From Riptortus pedestris (lineage: Eukaryota; Arthropoda; Insecta; Hemiptera; Alydidae): 64,000 bases of DNA. This document shows positions 44,556 through 55,679 of the stretch, piece after piece. The stretch is from contig CM032230.1 of NCBI GenBank assembly GCA_019009955.1, positions 6,726,501 to 6,790,500 on the forward strand. Reading direction: 5' to 3'. The number at the start of each line of letters is the position of its first letter. Position 1 is the first letter of the stretch. A model generated the notes under the pieces. It searched no databases. It saw only the letters and a list, made by a program, of their open reading frames with translations, and was not told where the DNA came from. Both the position numbers and the translations under genes were made by a program.

Positions 44556-44882
44556 TTGTTTTTGAACTTAATGTTTTGTTTTTTATTTATTTATTTTATT
44601 TGTTATTTTGTGTTTATTGTTGTTTTTCGTTGTTTGGTTATTTGATTTCGTTCTATTATTTAGTTGAGTTTTATTTAGTTGTGTTTCGTTATATTGTTGC
44701 GTTCTGTTATTTAGTCGATTTTTGTTATTTGTTTGAGTTCTTATTTTGTATTATTTAATTTTTTCTTGTTTCTATTTTTATTTTGTATTTTGTTTATATA
44801 AATTGTTTTTGTTGTTTTTTATGAGCAATATCGCCTCGCTGCGAACGCTCCAAAATAAAATAAAATAAATAAATAATTTGCA
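44556..44882 (+). mobile_element. I-type LINE 3' UTR fragment, plus strand
   Basis: A T-rich run of TTATTT/TTGTTT words is followed by GAGCAATATCGCCTCGCTGC, GAACGCTCC and an AAAATAAAATAAATAAATAA tail. It has the same architecture as the 3' end of the minus-strand LINE at 35905 (T-rich tract, AGAGCAAAGTCGCC, AAATAAATAA), so I read it as a 5'-truncated copy of a related LINE. Confidence 0.5.
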
Positions 44883-44959
44883 GGAAGAATGTTTTTATTC
44901 AATTTTTTGATACCGCGCATAGTATATTATAATTCCCCCCACTCCCACTTGTCCAAATC

Positions 44960-45200
44960 TATTTTTTATTTGGTTTGTGCCCCACATCGATGGTAATTAG
45001 CAAGTTTTCTAATTGTTAAGGGGTAGTTAGAATAATATATTTATTCCTTCATGTACCCCTTTGTTGTATTTTATTTTTATGTTATGGAAAATATTTCTTA
45101 AATATCTGATTGTTTCTCATATACGTGCTTTGTCTAAATGAATATAATAAAATTTGTCCCTTTTAAATCTTTTTAAGTATTCTGTAGACCTATTTAATTC
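44960..45200 (-). mobile_element. LINE 3' UTR fragment, minus strand
   Basis: GTTTGTGCCCCACATCGATG, AATAATATATTTATTCCTTC, ATGGAAAATATTTCTTAAAT and TCTGTAGACCTATTTAATTC match the segment at 55690-55920. There the same sequence follows (minus sense) the C-terminal coding remnant of an I-type LINE, so this is a 3' UTR-only truncated copy. Confidence 0.65.
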
Positions 45201-45344
45201 ATTTCAACCATAAATGAATCTGACCTGTATTTTTTTTTATCTGAGACCCAGCTTCTGTGTTGGATGGTAATAAGGTGGTGTGACCCACCGAGGGTAAGAA
45301 TGGATAGTTCCCCTTCTGCTGAACTATAGTACCTGGACCAGTAG

Positions 45345-45420
45345 TTATAAACGAAACACTTATATATCGATTTTGGTAACGATACGACAAAAATTGTGAC
45401 CGCTAGAGCTGTAACAGTGA

Positions 45421-45482
<62 letters not shown>

Positions 45483-45618
45483 AGTATATATATCATTTTG
45501 AACGGACCTCATTTTCGTCATCTACTAGGTATGATCGATGGACATTTGAGAAGGCTTTTCAAAAATCGCGTCATTAGTGCGACATCAATAGCTTATTTCC
45601 CTGAAGGAAAATCTGCTA
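45345..45618 (-). mobile_element. HINE family A, 5' half, minus strand
   Basis: On the minus strand it runs from TAGCAGATTTTCCTTCAGGG through CCATCGATCATACCTAGTAG, (TA)n 45425-45499 and TTACAGCTCTAGCGGTCAC to ATCGTTACCAAAATCGATAT, where it stops. Confidence 0.82.
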
Positions 45619-45619
45619 A

Positions 45620-46405
45620 AGGAATTATACATCTTTAGGTGCCATTGACTGTCTTCAGACTAATAATTAACTCTTGTGAGACCTTGATTTGTGTCATCGT
45701 TGCTTCCTGGGCAGGAGTAGTTAGTGAAACCATTCCAGTTTAGGAAGGCGCGTAACATGTGTGCTGGCCTCAGGCTCCTTGTATATCGTGTGCACTACAA
45801 GTCCTTCCTTGTTATCCTCAGCTAGGCGTTGTAAAAAAGGAATAAAAATAATAAGATTAATTATCAATTGTGTAAAATGAGCGCTACTTGTGAGCCTAAA
45901 TTACAGGCCGAAATCTGTTATCTGCCTCGTCGGACATTCTTCATTGGTTAAGAAAGACAGTTAATGGCGTAGATGCAGCACAGCCTATAATCAGCTGGAC
46001 TCCTCCAGCAAGCCTTTAGCCAGGTGCCGCCTCTTATCTTGTCACTACTAGATAATTTATCCCTTTCCCAACTCATTCAGAACACTCAAATCCCGCCCTA
46101 ATTTGTCCTATCTGTTGGATTATAATGACATTTTATCAGATTCCGCTTTGGGGAAACCGCCAATTGGGGTTCTTCGCGATTTCCGAAACCATTCTTCAAT
46201 TGTACATTCATCCTATTTTAAACGATCACACTCCCATACACTCGCTGTTACAGTAACTGGAATATTAATAGTGCTGTCCCCCTACACATCCATGTTATAA
46301 TCCTCCAGGTCACCTTGTATCGGACATTTCATGATATTATGTACCAAAATTGGGCTAGTCATGTTCATCAGAGAATGAGGGTTGACTGTTCTCTCCGATA
46401 TGTTA
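45620..46405. other. Unassigned stretch
   Basis: There is no recognisable coding sequence or repeat family. GC content is slightly higher than average around 45700-45780. The 65-codon frame at 46103 has no motif. Confidence 0.4.
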
Positions 46406-46410
46406 TACTT

Positions 46411-46957
46411 TTTAGCAGATTTCCCTTATGGGAAATCAGCTTTTGAGGTTGTACTCATGACGGAATTTTCGAATTTTTTCTTCAATGTCCATCGATCCTA
46501 CCTAGGAGATGACGAAAATGAGGTCCGTTCAAAACTGTATATATTTATTTGTCTGTTACCGCTCTAGCGGTCGCAATTTTTGTTTGATCGTTATCAAACT
46601 CAATATTTAGTCGTTTTATGTAAAAAGAAAGATCAAGTTTATTAACGGCTGAAATCGGACCCGTAGGAGGGGGGATTTAGAGGGGAGGGTTTTTGAAAAT
46701 TCGAAATATTTTCGTTACTTTACGTCGGATCGAAAAATTGTATAGAATCAATCTTATTGCAAAATAAATTTACTATAAATATTGCTCTATTCATTTATTC
46801 TCTATCTGGAATATTAACCGAGATTTTTGTATTTTATTAAATCTGGGCGGATAACGGATGAGAGTGACTTTCCCTCCGAAAGCTAGGTCGGCCTTTTCCT
46901 TAACTGTTCTGCTCTCGTGAAATTTCTCTATTGTAAGACTTCACGTGGGAAATCCGC
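46411..46957 (+). mobile_element. HINE family A, 3' hairpin missing
   Basis: It starts TTAGCAGATTTCCCTTATGG. The (TA)n tract is nearly absent (TATATATTTATTTG). It carries the same 3' internal module as the copy at 7474 (AATCTGGGCGGATAACGG) and ends in ACGTGGGAAATCCGCTGAA without the GCAGCCCCTGC hairpin. Confidence 0.85.
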
Positions 46958-46959
46958 TG

Positions 46960-47505
46960 AAATGTGCTAGTCTGGTTACGGTTACATAGTACAAACAACA
47001 TACACCACACACTGTATTTAACAATAGTTATGTGCAATATATGTAATGTAATAGGCATTTAAATCCATGGGAGAGATAATAAAATTCTCGAATTATTGGC
47101 TTAGCCTATAGCATAAACATTTATCAGAAGCGTCAACAAACAGCCACACCATATATGTATTTGTCTGTTAACACTCTAGCTATCACAATTCTTGTCTGAC
47201 CTTTACCAAACTCCCCTCATAATACAAGCGGTACTTTCCAATTTCCTTTTTTGAATTTTGATTCCCGGAATTTTAAATAGATCTCTGGTGACTCCTTCTT
47301 GATGCTTCCTAAGCAGCGAGGATGAGCTTTGTGCATTAATAAAATAAGTGATAATAGCAAACTATTCGAATAAGATTTTAGGGCGCCCGCAATCGGAAAG
47401 CCGCTGGTCCGTTGTGCGGGATTCCAATATACCTTTTAAACTTTTTCTATGTCCTTAATTTTAATTATTTTAATTTTTTTGCTATTAAGGGTCTATAATA
47501 TTTTT
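46960..47505. other. Unassigned stretch with a HINE scrap
   Basis: A short family A middle fragment (TTGTCTGTTAACACTCTAGC ... CTTTACCAAACTC) lies at 47158-47213. The rest is not recognised. Confidence 0.45.
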
Positions 47506-47507
47506 AG

Positions 47508-47722
47508 CCATGCGAGTTAAAGCGTTGACCTTTATCTCACATGACAAACCTAGAGTGGCGAGTTCGATTTCTGCTGGGCAAAGGAAATTATTTAGTGACG
47601 AAATTCATAAAATAACGTCCTAAAATCCCACTATGGCTAGAAAAGGGTGGTAACCTGTAAATAACCCGTCCCGATTAGCCGAAGTTGGAAAAAGTGGACG
47701 TTTATAAATAATAATAATAATA
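47508..47722 (+). mobile_element. tRNA-derived SINE, plus strand
   Basis: The A-box-like TTAGCCATGCGAGTTAAAG and the B box GAGTTCGATTT lie 50-60 nt apart. The body is GGAAATTATTTAGTGACGAA, CCCACTATGGCTAGAAAAGG, AACCCGTCCCGATTAGCC and AAAGTGGACGTT. The tail is (AAT)n. A matching copy lies at 57600, with further ones at 41857/43301, 59116 and 61625. Confidence 0.85.
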
Positions 47723-47857
47723 TTTTTAAACCTAACTTATTACTTTACACTTGTTTAAAACTATTTTAGTTATTTATTTACTTATTATTATTTATTTTTC
47801 AATACGCTAGTAATAAATGTCTTTGTTTTGAACAAGTTCTTTTAATGCTGTTGGAGG

Positions 47858-48246
47858 TCATTCAAAAAGGGAAAATACTCCTGCTAATTCTTGTCTTTCT
47901 CTTGTATAATAAGCGTAGTCCAGTAATATACGGCGCGCATCTTTGATTTCTCCGCACTTGCATATAGGATCTTCCTTCCTTTTGAAAGTATGTAGTTTGG
48001 CGTTAAAATCGCCATGCACCGAGATTATCTGAGTTGTCCAGAAGTCTGGCTCGTACCAGGTGCCTCCATTCTTTGGTTGACGAGTGGGAAGAATTGGTGT
48101 GTCCATCTCCTTTTGGTTGAAGAGTCCCAGCGGCGTTGCCATTCTTCCATGGCCAGTCTTCTCATGGCAGGGATGATTTCCTTTAGGCGCCCGTTGTTTA
48201 CTACAAATACGCTGTTTGCAACCTTTGCTGGAAGACCTCGTTTCAA
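47858..48246 (-). pseudogene. R1-type LINE ORF2 C-terminal remnant
   Basis: The minus-strand frames give LPAKVANSVFVVNNGRLKEI, MEEWQRRWDSSTKRRWTHQF, and after a 1-bp shift TWYEPDFWTTQIISVHGDFN, AKLHTFKRKEDPICKCGEIK and DARRILLDYAYYTRERQELA. The W-Q-x-x-W-x-x-S/T...GRWT...L-x-x-F/H-G-x-F-x-x-x-L-x-x-F-x...C-x-C pattern is the end of R1-clade ORF2. No RNase H is seen, and the 5' part is gone. Confidence 0.8.
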
Positions 48247-48261
48247 GTTATATTTTGCGAC

Positions 48262-48600
48262 CCTCAGCTGAAGTTCAAGTAAATAGGTAATTGTCTAGGT
48301 ACTTAAACGTTATGTGTAAACATGAAGATGAAGTAGGTTTACGGCTGGAACCAGTTGGAGGGGGTTTTAAAGAGGCGAAAATTCTAAATATCTCCTTTCT
48401 TATATGTCAAATTTACTCTGTGAGATACATGCAAATTCGCAGTGTGATGACATGAATTACGATTTGACTTCTTAAGTCGAAAATGATTATTTGTTCTACA
48501 AAATACTCGATATTCCAATTAACATAGAAATAGAGAATATATTATCACAGGTTTGTTATTCCAGCTCTTGAGAAATCTGCTTAGTTTACGAGACGGACTA
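48262..48600 (+). mobile_element. HINE family A, strongly diverged
   Basis: ACTTAAACGTTATGTGTAAA, GATGAAGTAGGTTTACGGCT, GTTGGAGGGGGTTTTAAAG, ATATCTCCTTTC and the end GAAATCTGCTTAGTTTACGA..GACGGAC keep the family order with many substitutions and a lost hairpin. Confidence 0.6.
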
Positions 48601-48604
48601 TTCC

Positions 48605-49490
48605 TTTTGAATTCTGTAACCGAGGTTCGTATCGCCAGGAATTTATTTAATTATAGTTTTAGAATTGTTGGATTTATTTTCTCTGGGTTAATTTCTGGAC
48701 TGATGTAGTCTCGCTTAATTATTAATTACTGAAATGATTTTTTTTTAACTGTTTCCAGTTATTGCATTATTATTTCATTATAATGTTGTATTTTGAATAG
48801 AAATGAAGTCATAAATGGAGACAACTTTTCAATTTTATTTACACAGTTTGCCACTGCGTCAGTGCCGCTAAGCCCAATTATAAATTTTACCTCTTATTTG
48901 AACACCAGCTTGCAGCATTTCTCATTAAATGAATTCGTTGTATGGGAAAGCATAAATCCGCGAGTTAAAACTTTTAACAAGCATATTTCATCTGTAGTGC
49001 TAAAAGTTTAATATTAGTATCGACCGACTGAGTTGTTGAGGCCACCGCCTAAAGTTTCCCCGTATAATCCATGTTAAATAGAAGATTTATTCCTCTTCAT
49101 AAAATTCATCCTGTTTCAACTTACTCTCGTCTTTATGACCTTTTAAAAGTCAGAATGAGATTTGGAATGGAAACACGAAAACCCCGGAGAGCTAAGCAAG
49201 TTTCTGCTGCTTTGGAAGTCTAGCGGAGTTTTATTATATCTCGTAGAGTTTATGCTCATTCATAAAATGAAAATCCCCCTCCTCGTGATGGCAGATGGAG
49301 ATTTTACGACTGTGCTTGAGCAGTGTCTGAAGCCTACCTGCGGCACTTTATAGTTTGTTGTATTTACGTATAGTTCGACGCCATGATTTTTGTGTTCGGA
49401 ATTGTAGTGATATCACAGTGTGATGTGTCAGACTTTTGACTTCATCTGTATGCCTTTCCGGTTCAATCTTCGTTCCTGCCAAACCTGGCT
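48605..49490. other. Unassigned stretch
   Basis: The frames at 48793-49011 and 49162-49353 show no recognised domain. No repeat family was identified by eye. Confidence 0.4.
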
Positions 49491-49493
49491 ATT

Positions 49494-49652
49494 AGCTGAT
49501 TTCCCTCAAGGAAATCAGCTATTGAAGTTGTACTCATGACGCCTATTCGAAAAAAACGTCCGTCGCGCAGGGGCTGAGTAAACTAAGCAGATTTCCCACG
49601 TGACGTTTCACAATAGAGAAATTTCATAAGAGCCGAACAGTTACGGAATAAG
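49494..49652. mobile_element. HINE 5' fragment head-to-head with an inverted HINE 3' end
   Basis: TTAGCTGATTTCCCTCAAGG ... GTACTCATGACG (plus strand, 49492-49545) is followed at once by CGTCCGTCGCGCAGGGGCTG ... CTAAGCAGATTTCCCACGTG, a minus-strand 3' end running to about 49652. Only the two ends are present, in inverted arrangement. Confidence 0.75.
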
Positions 49653-49659
49653 CTTTTTG

Positions 49660-50820
49660 CATATAAATGAAATTATTTTAAGGGTAATACTATTATTTAA
49701 TTTCATTCAGACAGAAAAATTATTAAAATAATATTTTGAATCAATCATTTAAGGAAAACAATGGCCCTCATGCTGGGGCGGAAAGTGACCGGAAGCTAAA
49801 ACAGTTAGTTGAGTTAACTTATTTCCTGTGAAATGCTGGTATTACTGGAAGTGATTTCTACAGATTTACTATTACGAATATAATCTAATATACAAAACAA
49901 TGCTTAAACTATATGTGATCGGATTTGTTTTTGACAGGAAATAAGTTTCATTATAGATGATATTTAATTGTAATAAATGCTACCCATGATTTTGGTTTGA
50001 AGTATTCAGAAAGGTGAGTCAAAAAGTGGAGAGGGATAGATTAGGAACACATTTTTATTTATTCTTTAAAACTAAAATTTCTATTCTACAACTCCCCTAA
50101 AGATAAACCTTTAGGGTTGGCTATTTCAGGAAACCAATAAGTAGTGAAGGGAAGTGTAATTGTACACTTCATGTCTTGATATAAAAATACCATTATTAGT
50201 CAGTATACAATGATTTCCCGGCCATCGCCGGGTACCTTAGCTATATAAATATTTGTTCACGAGCCGTTTTAGTCGTTACTTAAATGTTGAATGGTGATAA
50301 TATAAATATTGGTTTACGTTTTGTACTATGTAATCCAGTCATTTTCATAACATAACACTTATCTAAGTACTGAGCTAGAGTTAATGACTAAACATGGTTT
50401 CCCGTGAAATATGATTATTAGATTAGCATAAACTCTGACTACTCCCTCGATTTCCGTCACAGATCGATAATTTCTCTACTGATACTCTCGGTATACGGGT
50501 AATGCACGAAATGGCGAATGGACGGATATCATCTAATTTATATTTAAAATAGCAGTGAAATAAATATACATATTAATCAAATATCGGTGTAACGAGCCAT
50601 TATCATAGCATCCATAATTAGCATAGCATTAGTACATAATACCTGTTCACATTTCGTTCTAGCAATCTGTTATAATACTAGAGAATTATGGAGTGGCTGC
50701 TGCAAGTCGGAAGTAGTAATTTGAAATTGGTATTCCAAAGTAATTTTTAATATTTGAAAATATATTCTAAACGCAATTTATTATTTTCATTTTTTCCTAC
50801 AGAACAAATATTAGCGATAT
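49660..50820. other. Unassigned stretch with a reversed family B end
   Basis: A minus-strand family B terminus (forward TTTCCCGGCCATCGCCGGGT, then ACCTTAGCT) lies at 50213-50241. No other element or gene is seen. Confidence 0.45.
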
Positions 50821-50828
50821 TATTGACT

Positions 50829-51355
50829 AACAAGCTCAGATACCCGGCTTCGCCCGGGAATTCATTTGATGCTGGATGGTGATGGTATTTTTTTGGCAAG
50901 GCTTTACTTTGCACAATATTTTGACATTAACCCTTCCCAGTGTTGACGGTTAATACCCGTCGTTTCTGTGGATTTGTTAATAATAAAACTATTTTTTTAT
51001 GTAAGGCTTCACTGTCCTCCATATTGTCATACTTCCCGTTTCCTGTGTAATATGCATTGATTTAAATTATTAAGGAGAAAATATTATAACAATATAATTT
51101 GAATTAATTTTTCCAGGTGAGGTACCTGGTAGTTCAAATTGAAAAGAATTGTTGAGCAAACTTCTCTAAATAACAAAATAAACAACTTTTGTTATATGCA
51201 TATTTGCCGAAACCCCAATAGGAAACGAAGTATCACTATTTTTAATTTCAGGCCTCCCTTATAACCCCCACTCCTGTTCGTCTCAGAGAATATTAACATA
51301 GTCTAAAGTCTAAGTTGGGTTAGTACAGACAGAGGTTACAATTTTATATATATAA
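50829..51355 (+). repeat. Family B repeat, forward copy
   Basis: AAGCTCAGATACCCGGCTTC and the CCCGGCTTCGCCCGGG hairpin open the copy. GGTGATGGTATTTTTTTGGC, GGTTAATACCCGTCG, AGGTACCTGGTAGTTCAAAT and CAGGCCTCCCTTATAACCCC follow. The end merges with ACAGACAGAGGTTACAATTT, a motif shared in reverse with 26355 and 27278. Confidence 0.82.
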
Positions 51356-51592
51356 GTGTTGACTTTCAAAGTGCCGTCCCCTCTTATTTGCATTGTCCAC
51401 ATTATTTTATTAACTAAGGTATTGAGTAGGAAGTTGTTTTACTCATAATGTTTTGAACAACGAACTGTGTTTGAATAAAAACCGCTAGAAGTTTATTCTG
51501 AAAGACTGGGCAATAATACATCGATTTTCCATGTTTCCAGAAAGTTGTAACATTTAATAAAAGTAAATGAGCATAAATGAAAAGTAAACATT

Positions 51593-51776
51593 GATTGCGG
51601 TAAAGTCTATGTGGGACAGACAGGAGAGAAGACCGCTACAGAGATCAAAAACATCCGCCATAGCTAGACACGCAAATATTTGTTCTCACCAAATTAAGTT
51701 CGACGAGACTAAAATTCTACATAGAGATGACCACCTTGGTAGAAGATTAGTACTACAAGCTCTCGAAATTTACTAG
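51593..51776 (+). pseudogene. Penelope-like element GIY-YIG endonuclease remnant
   Basis: Frame 51593 gives DCGKVYVGQTGEKTATEIKN, with the K-V-Y-V-G-Q-T core of the GIY-YIG fold as found in Penelope-like elements. After a frameshift the 51591 frame gives SAIARHANICSHQIKFDETK then ILHRDDHLGRRLVLQALEI, matching the later part of that domain (A-x-H...H-x-I-x-F...K-I-L-x-x-x-x-x...R-x-x-x-E-A-x-E-I). The RT part is missing. A minus-strand HINE begins 58 bp downstream. Confidence 0.78.
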
Positions 51777-51833
51777 AGAACAAGTAAAATAAACGGTGTC
51801 ATACTCCCCGAAGCGTTGGAAGTCATTTAAAAA

Positions 51834-52583
51834 GTCCGTCACGCAGGGGCTGAGTAAACTAAGCAGATTTCCCTCGTGAAGTTTGGTAATAGATAAAATA
51901 TACATACTGCTAGCACAACACCGTGAATAAATACAAACGGAAATAAGAAATGTATTTTTTTTTTAACGTAACATGAGTAGAACTGGGGGTTTGCTGAAGG
52001 CTGAAAACTGAAAAATGCAAATATTTTGGTTAATATTCAAGATAGTCAATAAATGTGTATGATACTATTTATAGTACATTTAATTTTCTATAAGATTGAT
52101 CCTATACATTTTTTCGATCCGACGTATGGTAATGGAGATATTTCGAAATTTCAAAATTCTCCCCCTCTAAACATCCTCCCCTGGTCAGATTTCAGCCGTT
52201 AACGAAATTGATCACATAAAAGGACTAAATATCGAGTTTGGAAGCAATCAACAATAATTGCGACAGCTAGATCGGTAACAGACAAATACACACACATACA
52301 CACACACACACACATACACACTGATGACCTGCTAAAACTCAGCCTGACGACGAAGATGGACGAATTTCCAATATAAGTTCGCAAACCAATGAAAATTCAA
52401 ACCTCTGAAGCAGATATCTCCTCACATAAAAATATTTCCATGGGATGTAGCCTGAATATATATATATAAATACACATACATAGTTTTGAATGGAACACAT
52501 TTACGTCGTCTACTGTGTAGGATCAATGGACATTTGAGGAAGATTTCTAAAATCGCGTCATGAGTATAACGCCAGTAGCTAAA
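51834..52583 (-). mobile_element. HINE family A, long form, 5' end decayed, minus strand
   Basis: The minus-strand 3' end is exact (forward GTCCGTCACGCAGGGGCTGA, CTAAGCAGATTTCCC). The long-form module is shortened, and the middle blocks are clear (ATCGAGTTTGGAAGCAATC, AGCTAGATCGGTAACAGAC). A (CA)-rich tract (52286-52320) stands near the usual (TA)n place. The 5' end near 52583 lacks the TTAGCAGATTTCCC terminus. Confidence 0.78.
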
Positions 52584-52589
52584 GACTCT

Positions 52590-53095
52590 TGAAGTGACAG
52601 CCCATCACTATTGCTTGCCATTAGCTTTACCGTCGAAAGATGGGGACAGGCCAACGAATGTAGAATGTGTTAGTGATAGAAGCAGATATCAACCTGCGTC
52701 ATAGATAGCGTATGTATGATTTGGTTGACGTTCGGTTCTGCAAACCAGAGTTCGTCATCCGTTTGTCTACGCCTTCACATTCCCTGATAATGTGCACTAG
52801 ACGCACACGGCTAACGATAGCTTTTCCACTTCGATCATTAATTAATTAACAGGTTTCTCATCGGAGGTTGTACTTATGACGCGAATTTAGAAACGAATTC
52901 TTCAAATGCCCATCGATGATCCTACCTAGAAGATGGCGAAAATGAGGTCCGTTCAAGTAAATATATACATGCTGACCCAACACCCATTGTCCTGTCTTAA
53001 CTATGATTATTGAAGTCGAATTGGTATAATTAATGAAATAATTATTAAATAACAGTGATTGTTACTCTAGTGCTTTATGAGACACTACATAGTTC
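52590..53095. other. Unassigned stretch with a HINE 5' scrap
   Basis: A plus-strand family A piece (GAGGTTGTACTTATGACGCG ... CGATGATCCTACCTAGAAG ... GGTCCGTTCAA) lies at 52862-52960. Otherwise nothing is recognised. Confidence 0.5.
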
Positions 53096-53103
53096 GTTTT
53101 ATT

Positions 53104-53215
53104 AGCAGGGTTCCCTTAGGGGATATTGAGGTCGTACTCATGACGCGATTTTAGAAAACATTCTTCAAATGTCCATCGATCCTACCTCTGAGTAAATGAG
53201 GTTCGTTCAAAATTT

Positions 53216-53267
<52 letters not shown>

Positions 53268-54037
53268 CCTGTTACCGCTCTAGCGGTCGCAGTTTTTATT
53301 TGATCGTTACCAAACTCGGTATTGAGTCTTTTTTTTTTGTAAAAATAAAGATCAAGTTCGTTAACGGCAGAAATCGGATCAGCGGGAGGGGGAGTTTAAA
53401 ATGGAGGAATATTGAAAAATCGAATATGTCTGTTACAACGTGTCGGAATGAAGAATTGTATAGAAGCAATCTTATTGCAAATTAAATGTACTATAAATAT
53501 TGTTATATACATTCATTCTCTCTCTTGAACATTAACCATGATATTTGCATTTTTCAGTTTTCAGCCTTCAGCAAACCCCCACTTCTACTCATGTTATATA
53601 AACAATACTCGGTTATGTAATAAACCATATCATTCGAAGCTTAAATACCAAATATCGTTTTTAAGAGACGTTTATTATCGGACGTACAAGCAGATATGTT
53701 CTGGTGGGCCGCATTCTTAAGTTTTGGAATAATAAAATTTGATTGTGATAAAAATTATTCTGATTCATAATAAATTACAGCACTAGATATAGTAAATAGT
53801 GTTCAATCAAATTAATACGTTCTAATCTGATATATCACAGTAATTGTTTTTCTTTCCGGTAAGAAGTTGGCAGAACTGTTTGTTGACATTTCAGATGCTT
53901 TTCGTCTGGAGGTTTCTTATTATCGTCGGTATGTATTCACTTAATATTCACAATGGTGTTGTGTTAACGCTTTGTAGATTTATTGTTAAATTTCACTCAG
54001 GAAATCTGCTTAGTTTACGCAGCACCTACGTGACGGA
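53104..54037 (+). mobile_element. HINE family A, long form, plus strand
   Basis: It starts TTAGCAGGGTTCCCTTAGGG, has (TA)n 53217-53263 and ACCGCTCTAGCGGTCGC. The long-form module follows (TTTTCAGCCTTCAGCAAACC, CTGATTCATAATAAATTACA, TTTTTCTTTCCGGTAAG). It ends AGGAAATCTGCTTAG ... GCAGCACCTACGTGACGGA. Confidence 0.88.
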
Positions 54038-54057
54038 TTTTTTTTCTAGTTTGAATA

Positions 54058-54563
54058 GGCAAATACGTGACGCACGTTGGAAATCTGCATAGTTATTGCA
54101 GCCCCTGCGTGCCGGACTTTTTGTCGTGCAAATGTTTATTATGATCTTTACCAATTTCGATATTTAACTATTTTGTGTAAAAAAAAAATAAATAAAAAAA
54201 AAATAAAAAAAGACCAATTTCTTTAATATCTATACCATAGTCGATATTTCATTTATTTTTGGTCAAAACCAAAGGTCATATATGTTATTGTAGCGGGAAT
54301 AAGTGGGGGGGGGTTTAGAGGGGTTAGGGAGTCCGAAAATTCAAAATATCTTGGAAAAGTCGGGTCGAAAAATGTTACAGAACATATCTTGTTAAAATAT
54401 TGATCCACTACAATTGCATATGCATTTCAGTAACTCGAATATTATGCGAGTAATCCGTACATTATGGTTTTCAGTCAAAATAAGTGGTGAGATGTGATCA
54501 CTAGTGTGTCATACCATCACGTGGGAAATTGCTTAGTTTACGCAGCCCCTGCGTGCCTGACCT
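54058..54563 (+). mobile_element. Two further consecutive HINE 3' ends
   Basis: Directly after the 53104 copy come a solitary terminus at 54066-54118 (GTGACGCACGTTGGAAATCT, GCAGCCCCTGCGTGCCGGAC), then a diverged 3' part from 54125 (CTTTACCAATTTCGATATTT, GGGGGTTTAGAGGGG). The latter ends CACGTGGGAAATTGCTTAGT, GCAGCCCCTGCGTGCCTGAC. Three family A termini thus lie in a row within 530 bp. Confidence 0.75.
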
Positions 54564-54569
54564 CTTTCA

Positions 54570-55135
54570 TAGCTCTTCCTTACTTGATGCCCAAGAAGGC
54601 ACGAGGTAAAGTGGTTAGTATAGTTTGAGGGCAGTAAATAACTTGTAGCCACATCAGCTTTTTCTCTCCCCTTCCGCTGCAATGTTTACGCACCTACTCA
54701 AATACTCTAGTATTCTTATCGCCGCCTCTGATGTATGTTCTCTCAAGTACTGATCCCTAGGAAATACAAGAAGAAGATAAATTGTTATCTAGACTATCGT
54801 GTAGGAAGCCTCAGCGCTATTTATATTCCATTGAGATAGAAGCATAATGGAGTGTTGATTCTCTCAGAACTAACACATGTTTCAGAGAATATGAGGGGAG
54901 CTCCCTTCACGATATATGAATGGACTAATCGTGACGAACGGTCTTGTATATTTATCCCCTGTTGCTTTTTAATTTAGACTCAGAGATAAAATCCGAATCT
55001 TGGAAACTGACTGACCGTTTAATATTAGACCGTATGTTGATCTGTTGCTAATATATGCCCCTAGTCTGCAGTTTATTTTTTGCTTTAATATTATTTATTA
55101 ATGGTTATTTTTTGTCTGCTAATGACATTCTGGCC
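54570..55135. other. Unassigned stretch
   Basis: I recognise no gene or repeat family here. Confidence 0.4.
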
Positions 55136-55139
55136 AAAG

Positions 55140-55670
55140 AAGACAAAAAAGTTCATGTTGCACTGGCTATGCCTGGGAAATCGTTGTTGATTGAATAATG
55201 ATAGTATTTTTATAGCAAGGTTTCCTGAATAACACTTTAAACAAACATATTGAGCTTAAACGGATAAATACATTTCGAAGTAACTTTTAATAGAGATAGA
55301 TCATACTTATTTCTATAACGTCAACATATCGGAGGAAATGACATGGTATATACCAGAATTAAGTAAAAAAAATTCCTCACAACTTAATACGATTTTTCAT
55401 TTCATACCTTAGAACACCCCACACCCGTTCGCCCCCTAAAAATATTAGTATAGATTATTTTCATGGAGGAGTTGATGCTAATTCACATACAGAGTTCTGT
55501 TTAGTTCGGTTCAGCCGTTTTCGTCCAATAAAATTGTTGACTCCCGCGTTTTAGTTTCTTAATTTTTTCTTCCATAACAACCTTCCCCTGGCAATAGCAA
55601 ACACAATAATAAAAGAATTAGCGACATTGGTTCAACCGTTCACGCGTGATGCTTCGACCAAGGGAAATAG
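55140..55670 (+). repeat. Family B repeat, diverged forward copy
   Basis: TTGCACTGGCTATGCCTGGG (hairpin lost), AATAATGATAGTATTTTTAT and GCAAGGTTTCC start the copy. ACACCCGTTCGCCCCCTAAA, GATGCTAATTCACATACAGA, TTAGTTCGGTTCAGCCGTTT and TTGACTCCCGCGTTTTAGTT continue it. The end region has GGTTCAACCGTTCACGCGTG then ATGCTTCGACCAAGG, similar to 3' motifs of several insect retroelements. Confidence 0.65.
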
Positions 55671-55679
55671 GGACTCATT

